DNA from: Alkalihalobacterium sp048323755
GTDB lineage: Bacteria; Bacillota; Bacilli; Bacillales; Bacillaceae_F
Length of the DNA: 64,000 bases
Direction: 5' to 3'
Assembly: GCF_048323755.1 (NCBI RefSeq)
Contig: NZ_JBLWFS010000016.1
Span: 1-64,000 of the forward strand
The position numbers were made by a program, and so were the translations under genes. How positions within the stretch are numbered: the stretch's first letter is position 1; each line of letters starts with the position of its first letter. Positions 1 to 7,902 of this stretch are shown here, piece after piece. Below the pieces are notes generated by a model. The model ran no database searches, was not told the origin of the DNA, and saw only the letters and a program-made list of their open reading frames with translations.

Positions 1-38
1 TTTACATCCTCAAAAACTTCGATTTTCTTCTTAGGCAT
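1..38 (-). CDS. 5' fragment of a leftward gene, probably first gene of a Tn7-like element
   Basis: Only the first 12 codons are inside the window (MPKKKIEVFEDV). The start is supported by an AAAGGTGGTGAG ribosome binding site a few bases upstream on the minus strand, and by a good promoter further upstream (about 76-105). The gene runs off the left edge, so no domain can be read. Its position just inside an array of Tn7-like transposase boxes, transcribed away from the transposon end, is where Tn7 carries tnsA; that identity is inference from position only. Confidence 0.55.
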   Translation of the reverse strand, partial: MPKKKIEVFEDV

Positions 39-75
39 TAACTCACCACCTTTATCGATTATCTTCGTTAAAAAG

Positions 76-105
76 ATTGTACTCTGTATCGATTTTGGTG
101 TCCAA
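76..105 (-). promoter_or_regulatory. promoter overlapping a transposase-type box
   Basis: On the minus strand a -35 TTGGAC (100-105) and a -10 TACAAT (76-81) are separated by 18 bases, ahead of the partial gene that starts at 38. The -35 overlaps the innermost GGACA box of the array at 99-220. This would let a bound transposase repress its own operon, as TnsB is known to do at the Tn7 right end. Promoter use itself is inferred. Confidence 0.5.
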
Positions 106-270
106 GTCATTAAGGGGGCTTAAAAGGAAATTCACATTTTATTGTCCGGTTTTTGATTTTATTGTCCAGTTTAAAGAATTTATTGTCCGATTTCACCTTT
201 TTATTTGCCAAACTGTGTCCAACGCCAGTATAGATCTAACTCTACTGCTTATGAAACACAACAACATACC
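99..270. mobile_element. end of a Tn7-like transposon (body to the left of the window)
   Basis: On the minus strand three copies of GGACAATAAA occur with 20-21 bp spacing (plus-strand ATTGTCC at 141, 161 and 182), flanked by further GGACA boxes at 99-103 and 216-220. One copy continues as TTCTTTAAACTGGACAATAA, which closely follows the TnsB-site pattern of the classical Tn7 left end (GGACAATAAAGTCTTAAACT). The array plus an outward gene starting at 38 is the layout of a Tn7-type end. The exact terminal TGT/ACA is not fixed; several ACA triplets lie at 256-266. The other end and any target duplication are outside the window. Confidence 0.55.
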
Positions 271-271
271 C

Positions 272-499
272 TTACACTCTTACATCAAAGTAACTGCTTT
301 CCTGCCGAAGCGGTTTAAGGCCATAATTATTAAAGTCCACTTTCGCTGTGTATGTTGTTGCTTGCTTGCCTTCTTTTTCAGGAGCACTTGGCTGATTTCT
401 CTGTTGACGGCGTTGACGTTTATCAAATGCAGCTAATGTGTGCTTCGGTCTTCTCACTAATGGTTGTCTTGGGGGAAACATCAGGTTTGATATCATCAT
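272..499 (-). CDS. small basic hypothetical protein, possible transposon target gene
   Basis: This encodes 75 residues starting MMISNLMFPP, with an AGGAG ribosome binding site six bases before the ATG. It is rich in Arg, Lys, Gln and Pro and has no signal peptide or membrane segment. I do not recognise the family. Its stop codon lies within about 50 bp of the Tn7-like end, and the transposon's first gene is transcribed away from it, which mirrors the glmS-Tn7 right-end geometry. It could therefore be the attachment gene, but it could equally be a small cargo or remnant gene. Confidence 0.45.
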   Translation of the reverse strand: MMISNLMFPPRQPLVRRPKHTLAAFDKRQRRQQRNQPSAPEKEGKQATTYTAKVDFNNYGLKPLRQESSYFDVRV

Positions 500-900
500 T
501 TTTTCTCCTATCGATGGTAGATTTTTTATGTATTCAACTATCGCTTCCTATTTTTGAGGCTCTGTTATAAGCATTCCTACATGAAAAACGTTGAAGAAAC
601 ACCCTTGATTTACATAACTATTCGAAAAGAAAAAAAGGTTTAAGGGGGTAAAAGGAAAGATCATAAATAATTGAGAATATAGTAGTAGCATGGGTTTTAA
701 TTGGAAGGGATTTGTAGTAAAAATGTTTAATGGTAAGCTATAACTAATTACCTAATCACAAAAACAAAAATTTAAAAAGCGATAAAAAGAAGAGAGAATA
801 CCGTATTGTTTACATACCATATGTCTAATTAGAGAGAACTTTCAGTGTAAACATGGTAGAATGGAAATGAAGAAATTTATGGTAAGGCAGGAAATGACAC
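500..900. other. intergenic stretch before cls
   Basis: About 400 bp without a convincing gene. It holds the leader of the small minus-strand gene on its left and the cls upstream region on its right. A weak ribosome binding site (AGGAAATG) precedes the cls ATG. I saw no strong terminator, riboswitch or repeat. Confidence 0.4.
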
Positions 901-2349
901 ATGGGAATTTATTCGATATTAGTCGCTGTCATGTTTATCATCAATATGCTCTTTGCGGGTGTCATTATCTTCATTGAGCGGAAGGATGCCAGTTCGACGT
1001 GGGCTTGGATTTTAATTTTATTTTTTATTCCTTTTCTCGGATTTATTATTTATCTGTTTCTCGGGCAAAATCTAACACGAAAACGATTGTTTGATACAGA
1101 CGGAACAAAGAAGATCGGTATAGATCGTGTGATTGCTGAACAAATTAGTCAAATTAAACATTCGGAGTTTCCATTTGATAGCGAGACGACAGAGGAATAT
1201 AAAGATTTAATTTATATGCACCTAAATAATAATGACTCGATGTTAACAAAAGGAAATGACATTCAAATTCTTGTTGATGGACGTAAGAAGTTTGATACAT
1301 TATTGGAAGATATTCAGCAAGCAAAGGACTTTATCCATATTCAATACTATATTATTAAAAATGATGGTCTAGGAAAACAAGTCATTCAAGCACTTGTGGA
1401 AAAAGCTAAAGAAGGTGTAAAAGTTAGAGTGCTATATGATGAACTCGGCTCTCGTAAATTAAAACGGAAACATTTTTCCGATTTAATAGCAGCCGGGGGA
1501 GAGATCGGTGTCTTTTTTCCATCAAAGCTCGCACCCATTAACTTACGTCTTAACTATAGAAACCACCGGAAATTAGTAAACATCGATGGGTATGTCGGTT
1601 ATATTGGCGGTTTTAATGTAGGAGATGAGTATTTAGGGTTAAACGAAAGGTTTGGATATTGGAGAGACACACATTTACGAATAACTGGACCGGCTGTTGA
1701 CTCGATTCAAAAAAGATTTATTTTAGACTGGAACCAAGCATCTAAGCAATATTTTATCAATTATGACCCTCATTATTTTCCGAAGAAAATCGGTACCGGT
1801 AGAGCAGCGATGCAAATCGTCTCCAGCGGACCAGATTCTGAATGGGAGCAAGTAAAAAACGGCTATATTTATATGATTATGTCCGCCAAACATTCAATCT
1901 ATATTCAGACGCCTTATTTTATCCCTGATCCAAGCCTTCTTGATGCCTTGCGAATTGCCGTTCTATCAGGAAAGGATGTCCGCATTATGATACCGGACCG
2001 TCCCGATCACCCGTTTGTTTATTGGGCCACATACTCCCATGTGGGTGAGCTTTTAAAAACCGGTGCGAAAGTATTTATTTATAGAAAAGGTTTTATCCAT
2101 GCAAAAATGTTAGTTGTTGACCGTAAAATTAACTCCGTCGGTACAGCAAACATTGACATGAGAAGTTTTAAGTTGAACTTTGAAGTAAATGCTTTTATCT
2201 ATGACAAGGAGACATCCGAACAATTAGCCGATCAGTTTGAAAAAGATATGGAATTGTGTACCGAGTTAACGCAGCAACTATATGATCAGCGTTCTAAAAT
2301 CATCCGCTTTAAAGAGTCGATTTCAAGATTGTTGTCACCAATTTTATAG
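901..2349 (+). CDS. cls: cardiolipin synthase
   Basis: Membrane phospholipase D-family enzyme that joins two phosphatidylglycerol molecules to make cardiolipin and glycerol. The 482 residues match the usual length of Bacillus ClsA. Two N-terminal membrane segments (about 2-25 and 35-54) precede two PLD domains. Both catalytic HxK(x)4D motifs are intact: H222, K224, D229 and H400, K402, D407. The gene stands alone and is followed by a good terminator. Bacillus genomes often have two or three cls paralogues, so the exact orthologue is not assigned. Confidence 0.95.
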   Translation: MGIYSILVAVMFIINMLFAGVIIFIERKDASSTWAWILILFFIPFLGFIIYLFLGQNLTRKRLFDTDGTKKIGIDRVIAEQISQIKHSEFPFDSETTEEYKDLIYMHLNNNDSMLTKGNDIQILVDGRKKFDTLLEDIQQAKDFIHIQYYIIKNDGLGKQVIQALVEKAKEGVKVRVLYDELGSRKLKRKHFSDLIAAGGEIGVFFPSKLAPINLRLNYRNHRKLVNIDGYVGYIGGFNVGDEYLGLNERFGYWRDTHLRITGPAVDSIQKRFILDWNQASKQYFINYDPHYFPKKIGTGRAAMQIVSSGPDSEWEQVKNGYIYMIMSAKHSIYIQTPYFIPDPSLLDALRIAVLSGKDVRIMIPDRPDHPFVYWATYSHVGELLKTGAKVFIYRKGFIHAKMLVVDRKINSVGTANIDMRSFKLNFEVNAFIYDKETSEQLADQFEKDMELCTELTQQLYDQRSKIIRFKESISRLLSPIL

Positions 2350-2377
2350 TAAAACCTCATATAAAACACATGAGTAT

Positions 2378-2412
2378 AAGGCGCTTTCCGTCCGAGGTAG
2401 GCGCCTTTTTTA
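2378..2412 (+). terminator. rho-independent terminator after cls
   Basis: Arms AAGGCGC (2378-2384) and GCGCCTT (2401-2407) pair perfectly and are followed by a T run. Confidence 0.85.
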
Positions 2413-2498
2413 ATACGAAAATTCCCAGTTGATGTACAGGAACTTATGCAACCTCCCATTCATATTAGTAAACAAACATAGTAAAAGGAGTTATGGAA

Positions 2499-3197
2499 AT
2501 GTACATGGATGCACTGGCGAAATTAGGGGTGGGTGGGGCCCATCCAGGAGGGTTGTCCTTAACGGAAAATCTAATAAAAGCAGAAGAACTTGATGCCCAT
2601 TCTCGTGTGTTAGATATTGGTTGTGGAACAGGCCAAACTTCTGCTTACGTTTATAACCAATTTAAATGTCAAATAACAGCATGCGACATTCATCCGCTAA
2701 TGATCGAAAAAGCTAATGAGCGGTTTAAACAATTAGAACTACCTCTTCAAGCGATCATGGCTAGCTCAGAAGCTTTACCTTTTCCAGATCAACACTTTGA
2801 TTTTGTGATCTCTGAATCCGTTACTGCTTTTACAAACATTGAGCAATCGCTGAAAGAATTTTATCGTGTGTTGAAAAAAGGCGGAAAGCTGCTTGCGATT
2901 GAGATGACACATGATGGTACATTAGCGACTGATGACTTAAAGGAAATAAAAAAATTTTACGTATTAAAAAAAATAATGACAAAAGAAGGTTGGCAGAAAG
3001 CACTAAAAGATGGTCAGTTCTCAGCCATACAAATTGATCGTTTTAAAATGGACGAAAGCCATGCAAAAAATACGACCGACTTTCAACCATCACCTTCGAT
3101 TGATGAAGAAGTACATCAGATTTTTACAGAGCATGAAAAGTTAATGATCTTCCATCAATCCAGCATCTTTCCTAGCATTATAAAAGCTAAAAAGTAA
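2499..3197 (+). CDS. class I SAM-dependent methyltransferase
   Basis: A 232-residue cytosolic methyltransferase of the UbiE/Methyltransf_11 type; the substrate cannot be told from sequence. Motif I reads VLDIGCGTGQT (about 39-49), followed by the acidic ACDIH of motif II and a PFPDQHFDFV motif. An ATG at 2493 lies only two bases after the AAAGGAG site (2483-2490), so the ATG at 2499, with an eight-base spacer, is the likelier start. The gene is monocistronic between cls and the copper-related block. The C-terminal third looks specific to this subfamily. Confidence 0.85.
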   Translation: MYMDALAKLGVGGAHPGGLSLTENLIKAEELDAHSRVLDIGCGTGQTSAYVYNQFKCQITACDIHPLMIEKANERFKQLELPLQAIMASSEALPFPDQHFDFVISESVTAFTNIEQSLKEFYRVLKKGGKLLAIEMTHDGTLATDDLKEIKKFYVLKKIMTKEGWQKALKDGQFSAIQIDRFKMDESHAKNTTDFQPSPSIDEEVHQIFTEHEKLMIFHQSSIFPSIIKAKK

Positions 3198-3519
3198 ATA
3201 AGGATCTTCTCATTCAAGTCTTCAACATTAGATCGTGGATTCCACCGTTTTGTTAGTAATAAAAGACCTGAGAAGACATAAGGTAGTTCAAAAAACATAC
3301 ATTGAAAAATAGATCCGACAAATATTGAGCGGATTTATTTTCGTTTTTGCAAAAATGTTGGTACACAATCACCTTGGGTTTCATTTTATATAAACCAAAT
3401 AGGTTTACAAATTTTGTGACTAAATCATGGATAAATTTTCTCTCCATACTTTCTCGATATTTTTTTGCTAAATTCAGTAAAGATAAATAAAAAAACGAAA
3501 AAGTTAGGGGAGCTTGAAA

Positions 3520-3780
3520 ATGATGAATCATGGGGAACATTTCAATTGGATGATGAGTGGAATAGGTACAACATCTATGATCATGATGATGTTATTTCAC
3601 ATTGCCGTTTTAGTCGGGGGTATCTATTTTATTATATATCTAGTCAAGACATTCTCAAAAGATAAACCGATCGAGAAAGAAGTCAGTGGGGTATCTATTC
3701 TAAATGAACGGTTTGCTAAAGGTGAGATAAATGAAGACGAGTACAAACGAATGAAAAAAACATTAGAAACTGGCGTATAA
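3520..3780 (+). CDS. small membrane protein with SHOCT domain
   Basis: This encodes 86 residues: a Met/His-rich N-terminus (MMNHGEHFNWMMSG), one membrane segment (about 18-42) and a C-terminal SHOCT module (ILNERFAKGEINEDEYKRMK). SHOCT domains are short oligomerisation tails. A TTG at 3514 is only one base after the AGGGGAG site, so the ATG at 3520 is preferred. The His/Met-rich start and the copA neighbourhood suggest a metal-related role, but this is inference. No function is assigned. Confidence 0.8.
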   Translation: MMNHGEHFNWMMSGIGTTSMIMMMLFHIAVLVGGIYFIIYLVKTFSKDKPIEKEVSGVSILNERFAKGEINEDEYKRMKKTLETGV

Positions 3781-3850
3781 TTGGTATAATACCCCAGCCA
3801 CATATGAACTTCAGCTTTAACAAAGAGGTATTCAAGTTGTTGTTATTGAC

Positions 3851-3867
3851 ATACCATACCAGGGTAT
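3851..3867. promoter_or_regulatory. CsoR-type operator candidate (ATACC-N7-GGTAT)
   Basis: The dyad ATACCATACCAGGGTAT lies about 40 bp before the sirohaem reductase-like gene and just downstream of a TTGACA hexamer at 3846-3851. The same 5-7-5 arrangement recurs before copA at 4574-4590. The half-sites and spacing match those described for copper-sensing CsoR in bacilli. No csoR gene is in the window. Confidence 0.55.
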
Positions 3868-3908
3868 AGTAAGTTTAAACCAACATATCAATCAAGGTGG
3901 GGTATTAT

Positions 3909-4544
3909 ATGGTAAAAGAAGAAAAAATGATAAAGCTGGCTGTCAATGCCGGAGTTTCCTTTGGGGCCAAATTGAATGCGAAACAATTGCTAGTGATCGC
4001 TGAATATATGGATGATCATTCTGAAATCGAACTAACTACATTTCAACAACTATACATTGAAGTGCCAGAAAGCCAAAAAACAACAATCGAACAGAAATTT
4101 AATGAGTTAGGCTTAGTCTGTTATCCTGTCGGAAATTTCGTGAAAAGTTTACGAACGTGTAATTTTTGTAAAGGCGCTGAAGAGGAAGGCATGCCTGTAG
4201 CAATTGAATTAAACAAACGAATCGCAGGGAAGCCCGTACCATTTACTTTGCGTCCTGCTTATACAGGCTGTGAGGTTGGCTGTGGTGAACCGCTGATCAA
4301 TGATATTGGTGTAATGAAAGTTGGCAAGAACGAATACGACCTCTATATTGGCGGGAAGACAAAAGGTGCTGATGCCGAAGCTGGAAAATTATTTGAAATG
4401 GAACTGGTACCCGAACAGCTTTATAAAGTTGTTGATCAATTATTAGACATTTATGCTGAACAAGGCAAAAAGCGAGAACCTTTTTATAAATTTGTTCATC
4501 GTTATGGTTTTGATCATTTACGAAACCAAATATTCAAACAGTAA
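3909..4544 (+). CDS. short nitrite/sulfite reductase-like (sirohaem/Fe-S half domain) protein
   Basis: A 211-residue protein resembling one ferredoxin-like half domain plus a sirohaem-[4Fe-4S] half domain of the NIR/SIR superfamily. A cysteine pair CNFC and the later GCEVGCGEP (Cys-X3-Cys) form the probable cluster-binding set; the first pair is spaced CX2C rather than the classical CX5C. The ATG at 3909 is preferred over an upstream GTG because the AAGGTGGGG site ends seven bases before it. At about a third of the length of a real reductase it probably does not reduce nitrite alone. It shares an operator pattern with copA just downstream. Confidence 0.75.
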   Translation: MVKEEKMIKLAVNAGVSFGAKLNAKQLLVIAEYMDDHSEIELTTFQQLYIEVPESQKTTIEQKFNELGLVCYPVGNFVKSLRTCNFCKGAEEEGMPVAIELNKRIAGKPVPFTLRPAYTGCEVGCGEPLINDIGVMKVGKNEYDLYIGGKTKGADAEAGKLFEMELVPEQLYKVVDQLLDIYAEQGKKREPFYKFVHRYGFDHLRNQIFKQ

Positions 4545-4573
4545 TTTTTATCAATGATCAATTGCTTTTACAA

Positions 4574-4590
4574 ATACCCTAAAGAGGTAT
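4574..4590. promoter_or_regulatory. CsoR-type operator candidate before copA
   Basis: The dyad ATACCCTAAAGAGGTAT lies inside a possible promoter (TTTACA, 17 bases, TCTAAA) about 40 bp upstream of copA. It has the same 5-7-5 arm and spacer geometry as the site at 3851. Copper-responsive derepression of copA is the expected logic; binding is inferred. Confidence 0.6.
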
Positions 4591-4628
4591 CTAAAGTTGT
4601 AAATCAACATGTAAAGGAGGGAATGTGA

Positions 4629-7091
4629 ATGGGCAAAATGCTTTTTACTATAAAAGGAATGACCTGCGCGTCTTGCGTGAACCGCGTAGAAAAAGTCATA
4701 GCTAAGGTAGACGGAGTCGAAGCAGTCAATGTAAATCTAGCCTCTAACCAAGCTCAAGTGGATGTGAATGATCAAGTTACAGCCGAGCAAATTCTTACAG
4801 CTATTGAGAAGCTAGGCTACGAAGCGAAAAGAATAGATGACGAAGAGCCACAAAGAAAGTTACTGTTTTCTATAAAAGGAATGACGTGTGCATCTTGTGT
4901 CAATCGGGTCGAAAAAATGATCTCTAAGGTCAATGGAGTTACGAAGGTCAATGTAAATTTAGCTGCTCATCAAGCTCAAGTCGAAGGGGAAAAAGGAGTT
5001 CTTGAGGCGGACGCAATTATTCAAGCGATTGAAAAAATTGGTTACGAAGCAGCGTTACTTGATGAACGTAATGAAATGGATGAACGAGACGATAATGAAG
5101 AGGAAACAAAGACATTATTGAAAGATTTTTCAATTGCGGCGGTTTTAACTACGATCGTCTTAATTGGAAGTATTCCCCATATGATGCACGGTTGGGGAAC
5201 GTGGGTACCAGACTTTTTAGCAAACCCCATTTTTCTCCTAGTCTTAACAACTTATATCCAATTAGTACCCGGATGGCGATTTTACAAGAACAGTTACAAA
5301 GTGTTGAAAAATAAATCAGCAGACATGAACGTTCTAGTAGCCATGGGTACAACTGCTGCTTGGTTTTACAGTGGCGCGATGACCTTGTTTCCAGCCCAAT
5401 TAACGGAAATGGGGTTTCCTTATCAACTTTATTATGATGTAACAACCGTTATCACTACGTTAATTCTACTTGGCCGGTATTTCGAGGCAAAAGCAAAAGG
5501 GAAAACATCGACCGCTATAAAAAAACTAATGAGCTTACAAGCTAAAACGGCTAGAGTGGTTCGTAATGGAACTGAGCTTGAAATTTCGGTAGAAGAAGTG
5601 AGGATTGGGGATCACGTGCTCGTTAGACCTGGGGAGCGAATTCCAGTTGATGGTGTCGTCTTAAAAGGAAAGTCTGCGGTCGATGAATCAATGCTAACAG
5701 GAGAATCGATTCCAGTAGAGAAAACAGCAGGAGATCATGTGATTGGTGCAACCATTAATAAATCTGGAAGTTTTACCTTTCAAGCCACCAAAGTAGGAAG
5801 AGAAACGGCTCTAGCTCAAATCATTCGAATGGTAAATGAAGCTCAAGGATCAAAAGCACCGATCCAACGCGTTGTCGATTTAATTTCCGCTTATTTTGTA
5901 CCAACTGTTGTCATCATTGCTATTCTTTCATTTATCGTTTGGTATTTTGTTGGTCCAGATCCAAGTCTTATTTTCGCTCTAACAACCTTTATCGCCGTGC
6001 TTATTATAGCTTGTCCCTGTGCCTTAGGGTTAGCGACCCCAACATCCATCATGGTTGGGACAGAAAAAGGAGCAGAAAACGGGATTTTAATCAAGGATGC
6101 TACGAGTTTAGAAAGAGCTCATAAAATTAACACGATTATCTTAGATAAAACCGGAACCATTACAGAAGGTAAACCGAAATTAACCGATTTAATTACAGCA
6201 GGCCATTTATCTGAGCATGAATTATTGACTATGGCAGCATCCGTTGAAACAGCTTCTGAGCATCCATTAGGGGAAGCAATCGTTGAAGCGGCAAAAGAAA
6301 AGGGAATAAAGATGGATGAGCCTGATTCGTTTGAAGCCATTGTCGGTCATGGACTGATCGCTTCCTTAAAAAGTCAAGAAGTGTTAATCGGGAATATTAA
6401 GTTAATGCAGAAGTTTAACATTGAGCTCGAGTCTTATGAACAAACAGCAATTACTTTAGCTGATCAAGGAAAAACCCCAATGTATGTTGCGGTAAACGGC
6501 CAATTTGCTGGGATCATTGCTGTCGCAGATACATTGAAAAAAGGAAGCCAACCTGCGATCACAGCGCTTAAACGTATGGGTATTGAAGTAATCATGTTAA
6601 CGGGTGATCATGAACGTACCGCAAGAGCAATAGCCAAAGAAGCAGGGATCGATCATTACATTGCTGAGGTACTTCCTGAACATAAAGCTGCAGAAGTTAA
6701 AAAGCTGCAAGATCAAGGGAAAGTCGTCGCCATGGTTGGTGACGGGATTAATGATGCTCCAGCTCTAGCTCAAGCTGATGTTGGAATTGCAATAGGGACC
6801 GGTACCGATGTGGCGATGGAAACTGCAAATATTACCTTAATGCGCGGAGATATTTTAGGTGTTGTTACGGCATTGCGCCTATCTAAAGAAACGATGAAAA
6901 TGATATGGCAAAACCTCGGTTGGGCGTTTGGCTATAACATCGTTCTCATTCCAGTTGCCGCTGGGTTATTATATCCTTTCTTCGGGATACTACTTAACCC
7001 TATGTTAGCCGGGGCTGCTATGGCTTTTAGTTCCGTATCAGTCGTATTAAATACTTTACGACTAAGAAAGTTTAAATCAAGCACTGTGTAA
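4629..7091 (+). CDS. copA: copper-exporting P1B-type ATPase
   Basis: An 820-residue Cu+ efflux pump of the cytoplasmic membrane. Two N-terminal heavy-metal domains each carry GMTCASC. The actuator TGES lies near 357-360, the membrane metal motif CPC at 462-464, and the phosphorylation site DKTGT at 506-510 (Asp506). They are followed by the nucleotide domain, TGDHERTA and the hinge GDGINDAPALAQADVGIA. All diagnostic residues are present, so the pump should be active. The ribosome binding site is AAAGGAGGG. No copZ or csoR is adjacent, which is less common for bacilli. It is followed by a long terminator. Confidence 0.97.
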   Translation: MGKMLFTIKGMTCASCVNRVEKVIAKVDGVEAVNVNLASNQAQVDVNDQVTAEQILTAIEKLGYEAKRIDDEEPQRKLLFSIKGMTCASCVNRVEKMISKVNGVTKVNVNLAAHQAQVEGEKGVLEADAIIQAIEKIGYEAALLDERNEMDERDDNEEETKTLLKDFSIAAVLTTIVLIGSIPHMMHGWGTWVPDFLANPIFLLVLTTYIQLVPGWRFYKNSYKVLKNKSADMNVLVAMGTTAAWFYSGAMTLFPAQLTEMGFPYQLYYDVTTVITTLILLGRYFEAKAKGKTSTAIKKLMSLQAKTARVVRNGTELEISVEEVRIGDHVLVRPGERIPVDGVVLKGKSAVDESMLTGESIPVEKTAGDHVIGATINKSGSFTFQATKVGRETALAQIIRMVNEAQGSKAPIQRVVDLISAYFVPTVVIIAILSFIVWYFVGPDPSLIFALTTFIAVLIIACPCALGLATPTSIMVGTEKGAENGILIKDATSLERAHKINTIILDKTGTITEGKPKLTDLITAGHLSEHELLTMAASVETASEHPLGEAIVEAAKEKGIKMDEPDSFEAIVGHGLIASLKSQEVLIGNIKLMQKFNIELESYEQTAITLADQGKTPMYVAVNGQFAGIIAVADTLKKGSQPAITALKRMGIEVIMLTGDHERTARAIAKEAGIDHYIAEVLPEHKAAEVKKLQDQGKVVAMVGDGINDAPALAQADVGIAIGTGTDVAMETANITLMRGDILGVVTALRLSKETMKMIWQNLGWAFGYNIVLIPVAAGLLYPFFGILLNPMLAGAAMAFSSVSVVLNTLRLRKFKSSTV

Positions 7092-7136
7092 TAGGAAGAT
7101 GGTAATTTACCTTGTTGAGATACGAGAATAATAGTG

Positions 7137-7176
7137 AAAAGGGTAATGTTCATATACGTGAACATTACCTTTTTCA
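7137..7176. terminator. bidirectional terminator between copA and the response regulator
   Basis: GGTAATGTTCA (7142-7152) pairs perfectly with TGAACATTACC (7159-7169), with A-rich and T-rich flanks. It can serve copA on the plus strand and the two-component operon on the minus strand. Confidence 0.85.
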
Positions 7177-7221
7177 TAACTCACTTAAATTCAAATACGA
7201 CAATAAACGAACCCTTAAGGA

Positions 7222-7902
7222 TTAAGAACTCCATTTATAACCAATTCCCCATACCGTTTTTAAATGATCATCAACAGGAAATCCTTGTTTACGTAATTTC
7301 TCTCTTAAGTTTCGAATATGCGAATCAATCGTTCGATCTTCTGTATCTACTTTTAGACCCCAAAGTGTTGACAGGAGATGCTCTCTAGAAAAGACTTTAT
7401 TTTGGTACTTTAAGAATAATTCAAGAAGTGCAAACTCTTTCGGTGTCATCGGTATTTTTATGTTTTTATAGTGAACTTCTACGGTTGTAGGATCAAAGGT
7501 TAAACCAAGGAAAGATAAGGTATCATCCTCGGTGTCACGACTCGTTCGTCGAATAACTGCTTCCATTCTAGCAAGTAGTTCTTCTTCGTCAAATGGTTTG
7601 GATACATAGTCATCTGCACCAGTCTTTAAACCTTTTACAATATCACCTTTATCATTTCGAGCCGTTAGCATAATGATCGGAACATGGGGAAAATCACGAA
7701 TATGTTTTAACGTCGTCCAACCATCCATTTCAGGCATCATGATATCCAATAAAATAAGATCTACATTTTGTTCCTGTACTACCGAAATGGCTTCTTTGCC
7801 TGACGTTTTCTTAATGCACTTATACCCATAAGGGGTAATATATAATTCTAAGAGATCAAGCATCCTTTTTTCATCATCAATGAGTAAAACTGTCTTCATC
7901 AA
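7222..7902 (-). CDS. OmpR/PhoB-family response regulator
   Basis: A 226-residue two-domain regulator. The receiver domain has the acidic pair D9/D10, the phospho-acceptor Asp53 (LLDIMMPEMDG), Thr80 and Lys102. The C-terminal winged helix carries the typical FSREHLLSTLWG and RTIDSHIRNLREKL pattern. It is translated after the histidine kinase gene with a 26-bp overlap, so the two form one operon. Its position next to copA could mean a metal or envelope-stress signal, but the paralogue cannot be named from sequence. Confidence 0.93.
   Translation of the reverse strand: MMKTVLLIDDEKRMLDLLELYITPYGYKCIKKTSGKEAISVVQEQNVDLILLDIMMPEMDGWTTLKHIRDFPHVPIIMLTARNDKGDIVKGLKTGADDYVSKPFDEEELLARMEAVIRRTSRDTEDDTLSFLGLTFDPTTVEVHYKNIKIPMTPKEFALLELFLKYQNKVFSREHLLSTLWGLKVDTEDRTIDSHIRNLREKLRKQGFPVDDHLKTVWGIGYKWSS

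Noticed and set aside
3253..3540. 95-residue minus-strand frame before the SHOCT gene
   Set aside because: No ribosome binding site and it overlaps the SHOCT gene leader; it could be a transposase remnant but no motif is clear.
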